DNA of 64,000 nt from Gnetum montanum. Taxonomy: Eukaryota > Streptophyta > Gnetopsida > Gnetales > Gnetaceae. Positions within the stretch are counted from its first letter, which is position 1. The number at the start of each line of letters is the position of its first letter. The position numbers and the translations under genes are program-made. Positions 59,659 through 64,000 of this stretch are shown piece after piece. Under the pieces are notes generated by a model, which was not told where the DNA came from, searched no databases, and was given only the letters and a program-made list of their open reading frames with translations. Location of the stretch: positions 7,635-71,634 of the forward strand of contig MNCI01022058.1 in NCBI GenBank assembly GCA_015680685.1, read 5' to 3'.

Positions 59659-61388
59659 CTATCCCCGACTAGCCTTTAGCTAGTGCTTGGCCATAAAGGT
59701 GAAAATAAAATAAAATAAAACATTAATAGATGTATAAGAAATAGAATTATTCCAAGATATTGTTTTAGGCATTCAAAATTTAACATATTGGAAACATATA
59801 GACATTTAACAAGAAAACAAGTAAAAAAAAATTTGTCTATTGCCTAAATGTCGAAATATTTATTTACTGATTATACCTATTCCTCTGTTGATGATAAATT
59901 TTTATTCTTGGATATGAGTTCACATATAACTCAGTTAGGAAGGTCCTAACTAGGATTAATTGGACTTAACCTTGCCTCACAAGGTTTGCTTCGTTAGGTG
60001 CAAAAATGTCTTATAAATTCAAGTTTTAAACCTTTCCTATGATTCAAGTATCTGAGGTGCATTACTTACATTTAGCTCATTTCCTAACTTTATCTTGGCT
60101 CAACTTCCAAGTTGTTATACCCTACTATCATATCCTTTACTAATTGGTTATCCCCTCTTCCTAATTAAGCTAAGGTATATAACATACCTAGGTTAATTAG
60201 CAAATATAAATTATTAAAAAGAGATATGCTCAAAGGATATGTCAAAAGCAAAAGTTTCCCTAGGCTTTATATATCCAGACTAAGAGAAAACCAAAGGTAA
60301 TGGGTGAGTGAGTGTTAATATCCATCATTGGCTAGCATAGTAGGGATCTCAACCACTAACGCCTACAGAAGACATGATGGGAAACATAAAGAAAACACAT
60401 GCACAAAAGTACCACTAGTCAGAGAGATGACCATGCAAGAGAAAATAGAAAGATAACATAACAAAAATGAAAAAGAGGAATAGAAAACAGTAAAAACTAG
60501 GAATAAAAAGCAAAAAGAACAATAATCTAAGAAATAAAAAAAAACAAAAGCAAAATAACTAAATAACAGAGTAAGAGGAATGATTAAAAGTGAAGGTGCT
60601 CATTAAAATATCGACTATGAAGGAGTCACTCCTTTGCTACTAGTGTTATACCCTAGTTCTAAGGTAGTGGTACCCTAATTTGATTGGTAATTGTTGCCTA
60701 TCCCTTAAACACTATACTTACAAAAGGAGGTTCTTGTAGGATGCTTAAAATTATAAACTTGAAGCATTACCCCAACTGTAAAGTTCTTGTGGGAGCGGGG
60801 CTCAACTCATGATTGAAGGTTCTTGCAGGTCATTTTTTTAATTTTTATTTCTTACTTTTTTCTTCTTTCTTTTCTCTCTTCTTTTCTAAATTTATTTTTC
60901 ATAAGAAATTTAATATCTGATCAACTTCAACCATGAGGCTCTTGTGGGAGCTAATTTCATTTTGTAAGGGTTGCTCACATAGCTTGATATTGATAGATGT
61001 CTTTTGCTACCAAAGAAACTAAGTCCAATATAACATACCCTTTCCACCTTAGTGACTTATCTAATCAGGTATTTAATAGAAACTAAACATTAATAAGCAT
61101 TACCCTAAACTAAGCTATTTAGCCACCTTGACTTATGAAACTTGTACTTAAAGAATATTGTTGAAAAACAATAAATTTTATTATGTGTAAGATAGTTATT
61201 AATCTAAGGCTCACCCTTAGTTGTATTTTTGGTTTAAACCTACTTATCTCAAGGTAGGAGTTGTTCTTCTCCCTTGCATCCTAGACATGATGCTACTAAA
61301 TTCTTTATAGTCTCAACTAACAATAGAATTTTCTATTTCCCTCTACATTTTTCAATGTAAAAGTTGTAGACTATAAATACTAATTTAT
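59659..61388 (-). other. element F 3' noncoding region
   Basis: AT-rich, no coding frame. It contains three similar phrases of type gttcttgtgggag / ggttcttgcagg / ggctcttgtgggag (60725-60960) and long pyrimidine runs. Confidence 0.45.
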
Positions 61389-62700
61389 AGTTTATTCTAT
61401 GACATAAGAGTCTTCTTGAAGGTTATTTTTAAGAACTAAGACTTCTAATGGATTATTGTTATGTAGTTCATCAATTATGGGATAAGTTGGGTTACTTAGC
61501 TCTACAACTTTATCTTCTCTAGGTTCCTTAATGTGATGTTGATGATATACTTTAATTCTTTGTATATTGACTAAGAATGTATTTGAGGATTCACCAATAG
61601 GTGATATGAGAATGATTCCATTATCATGGGGTTGGATAATTAAATAAGGGCCTTTCCACATAGTTGTTAACTTCCTTGGAAATTTATGTAATCTCATATT
61701 GTAGAGAAGAACTTTATCACCTATGGAAAAGTGTTTTTTAAAGATATTATTATCATGTAATGTCTTCATTTATTTCTTTAAAATTTTTTGTTTGTCAAGA
61801 GCATGCAGCCACTTTTCGTCAAGTTTGTGAAATTGGTTAATTCGAGTGGCCTAGTTCATGTCTTCATCAAAGTTAAGTTGTTAGGCTAACTATAAAGATT
61901 GATATTTAAGTTCAACAAGTAATAGACACAACTTGCCAAAAACCAATTGATAAGGTGAATATCCTAAACTTGGTTTCTAGGTAATCAGATAAGTCAAAAG
62001 TGCATCTTGCAACTTTTTAGACCAATCCTTTCCTTTAGTACATATAGTTTTTGTTAATATATTCAAGATAATTCTATTAGCATTCTCTACTTGGCCATTT
62101 GTTTAAGGATGAAAGGCAATAGCTATTTTATATTAGATACCATAAGACTTAAGGAAATTTCCCATGATTTTATTGACAAAATGGGTTCCTTAATCATTAA
62201 TAATTGCCCATGGAGTTCCAAAACATGTTAAAATATTTTCTCTAATGAATGCTACAACAACCTTAACATCATTTTTTGGGGTGGCTTTTGCTTCTACCCA
62301 TGTGGTGACATAGTCAGTACAAACCAAAATGTATTGACATCGATTAGATGGTGGAAATGGTCTTAAAAAGTCTATACCCCACACATCGAATGGTTCTATT
62401 GTTAAAATTTGTTTTAAGGGCATTTCATGTCTTTTTGTTATGGTTCCCATTCATTGACATTTATCACATTCTTGCACATATGTGCATCTTTAAAAATTTA
62501 GGGCCAATAAAATCCACTTTAAAGGATTTTGATGGTAGCACATTTACTATCAAAGTGGCCACCCCCTAAATCATCATGGCACATTTGTAGAATTTATTGT
62601 TGTTCATTCTCAACTACACATTTCCTTGCTATGTTATATTATAGATTCAATAAAGATATGAACTACTCCAGATGTACCTAGATATGGTGGTAGGGGTTTT
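61389..62700 (-). pseudogene. element F integrase
   Basis: The core frame (62190-62450) reads TKRHEMPLKQILTIEPFDVW, GIDFLRPFPPSNRCQ, CTDYVTTWVEAKATP and CFGTPWAIIND. The following N-G-Q-V-E-N-A-N-R block (near 62090) keeps the catalytic Glu. The C-terminal part is open for 125 codons (61392-61769): KHFSIGDKVLLYNMRLHKFP, LTTMWKGPYLIIQ and LVNIQRIKVYHQHH. IEPFDVWGIDF is typical of Athila-type integrases. Stops separate the core from the C-terminal part. Confidence 0.8.
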
Positions 62701-64000
62701 CATAATGGCTAGATAGTTGGCAACATTAGCAAACCAAGGATCCTTTCTTGTAGAAAAAATTTATTCATAAAAAAATTCATCATGAAAGACTCATTGTGTT
62801 CGATTCTCATAAGTAGTTTCTAGCCTTGAAAGATTATCTGCTACTACATTTTCCTTCCTCTTTTATCTAAAATATCTAGGTCAAATTCTTGGAGTAATAA
62901 GCACCATCTCATTATTCTTGCATTTTCTATTTTTTTGGTAGCTAAGAATTTAATGGCTGAATGATCAATATATACTCTAGTTTTATATCCTATTGATCAA
63001 TATATACTCTAGTTTTATAACCTATTAAATAATGTCTAAATTTATCTAAAGCATATACAATAGCTAATAATTCTTTTTCTATAGTTGCATAGTTTACTTG
63101 GGCTTTGTCTAAACTTTTGAACACATAATAAATCACTCATGGTTTATGATTAATGTATTGTCCTAAAACTGCATGTACTACTGTGTCACTAGCATTACAC
63201 ATTAGATCAAAAGGATAATCCGAATTAGGTGCATGTAATATAGGGGCTATGGTTACTCATTTTTTCAATTCCAAGAATGCTTCGTGATAGTCATTAGTCC
63301 CAAAAAAATGAAACATCTTTTTCTAAGAGCATGTATAATGGTTTAGCAATTTTTGAAAAGTCTTTGGTAAACCTTCTATAATACCCAGCATGTTCTAGAA
63401 AAGATCGAAGAGTCTTTAAATTAGTTGGAGATGGAAGTGTAGATATGACTCTTATTTTCTCATCATCCATCCTTATCCCATCTTTAGAAATAACATGTCC
63501 TAACACTATGCCACTCATAACCATCAAGTAACTCTTTTCACAACTTAATTTTAAATTTTTATCAATACATCTATCTAAGACATGTTCGAGATGTTGTAAA
63601 GTTTCTTCATAAGTATTCCCATAGACTAAAAATCATCCGTAAAAACTTCAACATAATCTTCTAACATATCAGAAAATATTGAGATCATGGCTCTTTAGAA
63701 AGTAGCTAGTGCATTACAAAGGACATAAGGCATACATTTATAAGCAAAATTTCCATAAGAATATGTAAAGGTTGTTTTATGTTAGTCTTCGGGGGCAATG
63801 CCTACTTGATTGTAACCACTAAATCCATCCAAAAAGCAATAATATTCATGTCCTAATTTTTCCAAAATTTAACCTATGTATGGTAATGGAAAATGGTCTT
63901 TCTTTGTATTTTGGTTTAACCTTCTATAATCTACATAGACTCTCCATTTTCCACCCTTTTTTGGTAACATAATAATGGGGATCACCCATTCACTATCAAC
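62701..64000 (-). pseudogene. element F reverse transcriptase and RNase H, partial
   Basis: RT blocks: YVEVFTDDF (near 63635-63655, with Thr where relatives have Met), MSGIVLGHVISKDGIRMDDE and FLEHAGYYRRFTKDFSKIAK (63294-63527). RNase H follows down to about 62800. It runs out of the window at the N-terminal side. Stops are present and a 32 bp tandem duplication breaks RNase H at 62963-63026. Confidence 0.78.
62963..63026. repeat. 32 bp tandem duplication in element F RNase H
   Basis: gatcaatatatactctag plus 14 further bases occur twice head to tail (62963-62994, 62995-63026) with one base difference. It shifts the RNase H frame by 32 bases. Confidence 0.85.

Larger units (their letters stand above)
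59141..64000 (-). mobile_element. element F: Athila-like Ty3/Gypsy, 5' part outside the window
   Basis: On the minus strand: RT (from beyond 64000 to 63294), RNase H, integrase (62650-61392), 1.7 kb of noncoding DNA, then a probable 3' LTR starting TGTTAAACCCC (minus sense) at 59658. Its right-hand LTR is not in the window, so boundaries are provisional. It differs from A, C and E in integrase and ends. Confidence 0.7.

Overview
The window looks like nuclear DNA of a seed plant. It has one intact protein-coding gene with GT-AG introns in about 64 kb, and that gene sits among old, decayed retrotransposons. Large nested Ty3/Gypsy elements, strong AT bias and heavy transition decay of the repeats would fit a large genome such as a gymnosperm, but the species cannot be told from the sequence. 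Two single Ns and a poly-G run mark it as draft assembly.

Layout. (1) 1-438 is the end of a Gypsy LTR on the minus strand. (2) 439-7,900 is AT-rich and almost featureless apart from a degenerate tandem repeat (about 1.1-1.9 kb), a weak LINE-like relic near 6.0 kb and the upstream region of the gene. (3) 8,014-11,482 on the plus strand is an 11-exon gene for a half-size ABCG transporter of 741 residues, close to Arabidopsis ABCG11/WBC11, which exports cuticular lipids. A TATA box lies upstream and a poly(A) signal downstream. (4) 12.6-18.1 kb holds two broken Helitron copies in tandem, each led by the same family of roughly 110-160 bp repeats. The first keeps the N-terminal part of the Rep/helicase gene and the second only the C-terminal helicase motifs. 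(5) 18.1-20.6 kb is AT-rich with two possible tRNA-derived SINE relics.

(6) 20.6-59.1 kb is a nest of four Ty3/Gypsy elements whose order can be read from target-site duplications. Element C (plus, oldest, lacking RT and integrase) was entered by element B (minus, 21,931-41,224, chromovirus type, LTRs of about 2.7 kb, imperfect duplication AAGAG/AGGAG). Element A (minus, 23,212-32,666, duplication ATATT) then entered the left LTR of B, and the right LTR of B preserves the empty site. Element E (plus, 45,486-58,567, duplication GTTAT) entered C separately. A, C, E and the LTR at the left edge belong to one family: termini TGATGA...TCATCA, a tRNA-Asp-like primer binding site, an FMDDF-type reverse transcriptase and a compact gag zinc knuckle. 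E carries an unrecognised 3 kb coding segment between integrase and its 3' LTR, preceded by a U3-like sequence. (7) From about 59.1 kb to the right edge is element F, an Athila-like Gypsy element on the minus strand that runs out of the window.

None of the transposon genes is intact. All carry stop codons, many of them explained by C-to-T or G-to-A changes. Only the ABCG gene appears functional. The most unusual items are the 3' segment of E with its internal U3-like promoter, the GATATC-repeat U3 regions, and the pol-less element C.
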